Source of the DNA: JACRPI01 sp964385055
GTDB taxonomy: Archaea; Nanobdellota; Nanobdellia; Woesearchaeales; DSVV01
Reading direction: 5' to 3'
Length of the DNA stretch: 7,337 bases
Assembly: GCA_964385055.1 (NCBI GenBank)
Contig: CAYLMH010000053.1
Location: forward strand, 1 to 7,337
The stretch's first letter is position 1, and each line of letters starts with the position of its first letter. Positions 7,095 to 7,337 of this stretch are shown here, one piece after another. Position numbers and translations under genes: made by a program. The notes beneath the pieces were generated by a model. It searched no databases. It was not told where the DNA came from and worked only from the letters and a program-made list of their open reading frames with translations.

Positions 7095-7332
7095 TGATAA
7101 CACCTCGGTAATATTCTGCAATACCTGCAGTTGGGCTTTTTTTGGAGATTTTGATAACATCGCCAGATTTAAGTTTCAATTGTTTGATAACCGGATCATT
7201 TGCAAGAATTTTTGGAAGTTCTTTGAAAGAGATAGAATATTTTTCAAAGATTTGGTTCTTTTCTTTTTCAGAAAGAACAATATGTTCTGGCACAAGTGCG
7301 TGCGTGTTAACATCAAATGTTTTTTTTGCCAT
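7087..7332 (-). CDS. rpoH: DNA-directed RNA polymerase subunit H (RpoH/Rpb5 C-terminal type)
   Basis: This 81-residue protein is archaeal RNA polymerase subunit H, the counterpart of the C-terminal assembly domain of eukaryotic Rpb5. It sits in the lower jaw of the polymerase near downstream DNA. The sequence shows the family pattern: an N-terminal segment with HALVPEHIVLS (residues 11-21), then ELPKILANDPV (38-48), and the hallmark C-terminus GDVIKISKKSPTAG followed by EYYRGV (57-78). Archaeal H is typically 75-85 residues, so this copy is full length. It starts at an ATG. Only five bases (GAAGT) precede the start inside the window, so its ribosome binding site and the operon promoter cannot be assessed. 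Its last codons overlap the start of rpoB'' by 8 bases, the usual rpoH-rpoB junction. An A8 run lies at codons 2-5. Identification is secure from both motif and position. Confidence 0.97.
   Translation of the reverse strand: MAKKTFDVNTHALVPEHIVLSEKEKNQIFEKYSISFKELPKILANDPVIKQLKLKSGDVIKISKKSPTAGIAEYYRGVISE
7101..7106 (-). promoter_or_regulatory. Shine-Dalgarno of rpoB'' (GAGGTG)
   Basis: GAGGTG on the minus strand matches the complement of the archaeal 16S 3' end (ATCACCTCC) and lies six bases before GTG 7094. It falls inside the last codons of rpoH. It decides the rpoB'' start in favour of GTG 7094 over the upstream in-frame ATG at 7160. Confidence 0.85.
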
Positions 7333-7337
7333 ACTTC

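Noticed and set aside
7095..7160. N-terminal extension of rpoB'' from ATG 7160
   Set aside because: These 22 codons lie inside rpoH, are not similar to B'', and have no fitting ribosome binding site. GTG 7094 has one.
7320..7327. A8 run at the start of rpoH as a slippage or frameshift site
   Set aside because: The frame is intact across it, and GCA AAA AAA ACA is ordinary lysine coding. There is no alternative-frame product of interest.
1..7337. tRNA, rRNA, CRISPR, IS element or defence genes
   Set aside because: More than 99 percent of the window is filled by five polymerase genes. The largest gap is 16 bases, and I saw no direct or inverted repeats of note.

Overview
The window is a stretch of an archaeal RNA polymerase core operon, read entirely on the minus strand. 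In transcription order (right to left) it holds rpoH, rpoB'' (B2), rpoB' (B1), rpoA' (A1) and rpoA'' (A2). All five reading frames are complete and appear intact. No sixth gene, RNA gene, mobile element, repeat array or CRISPR is visible.

The organism is an archaeon. Subunit H has no bacterial counterpart, the largest subunit is split into A' and A'', and the catalytic loop reads NADFDGDEMN as in archaea and Pol II. The second-largest subunit is also split into B'' and B', a state known from many Euryarchaeota (methanogens, haloarchaea, Archaeoglobus) and not from Crenarchaeota or Thermococcales. GC, judged from two sampled lines, is about 40 percent. Several motif variants (ETPEGTNIGL then RKNLAL in B'', VTTGLPRIIEVLD in A'', TRLN in B') differ from my recollection of methanogen consensus. 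They make me lean towards a DPANN lineage such as Woesearchaeota or Pacearchaeota. That placement is inference from memory, not a computed result.

Layout: rpoH 7087-7332; rpoB'' 5610-7094, overlapping the rpoH end by 8 bases (GTGAATAA); 12-base gap; rpoB' 3795-5597; 16-base gap; rpoA' 1175-3778; 5-base gap; rpoA'' 18-1169. Each downstream gene has a recognisable Shine-Dalgarno sequence (GAGGTG, GGTGAT, AAGGTGA, GGAGG) placed at the end of the gene before it or in the tiny gap, so the genes look translationally coupled on one transcript. The promoter lies to the right of the window, and the operon probably continues to the left: only 17 bases follow rpoA'' and they contain no T-rich terminator.

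Together A', A'', B' and B'' form the catalytic core. A' supplies the three Mg-binding aspartates, the clamp zinc sites and most of the bridge helix. A'' supplies the trigger loop with its histidine. B' supplies the acidic ED pair, the catalytic-site lysines and a C-terminal zinc site. B'' supplies the protrusion, lobe and part of the fork. H sits in the lower jaw. No new biological system is visible here. The observations worth a second look are start-site corrections, sequence variants at normally conserved active-site elements, and a marked avoidance of TTA, CTA and TCA codons in rpoA''.
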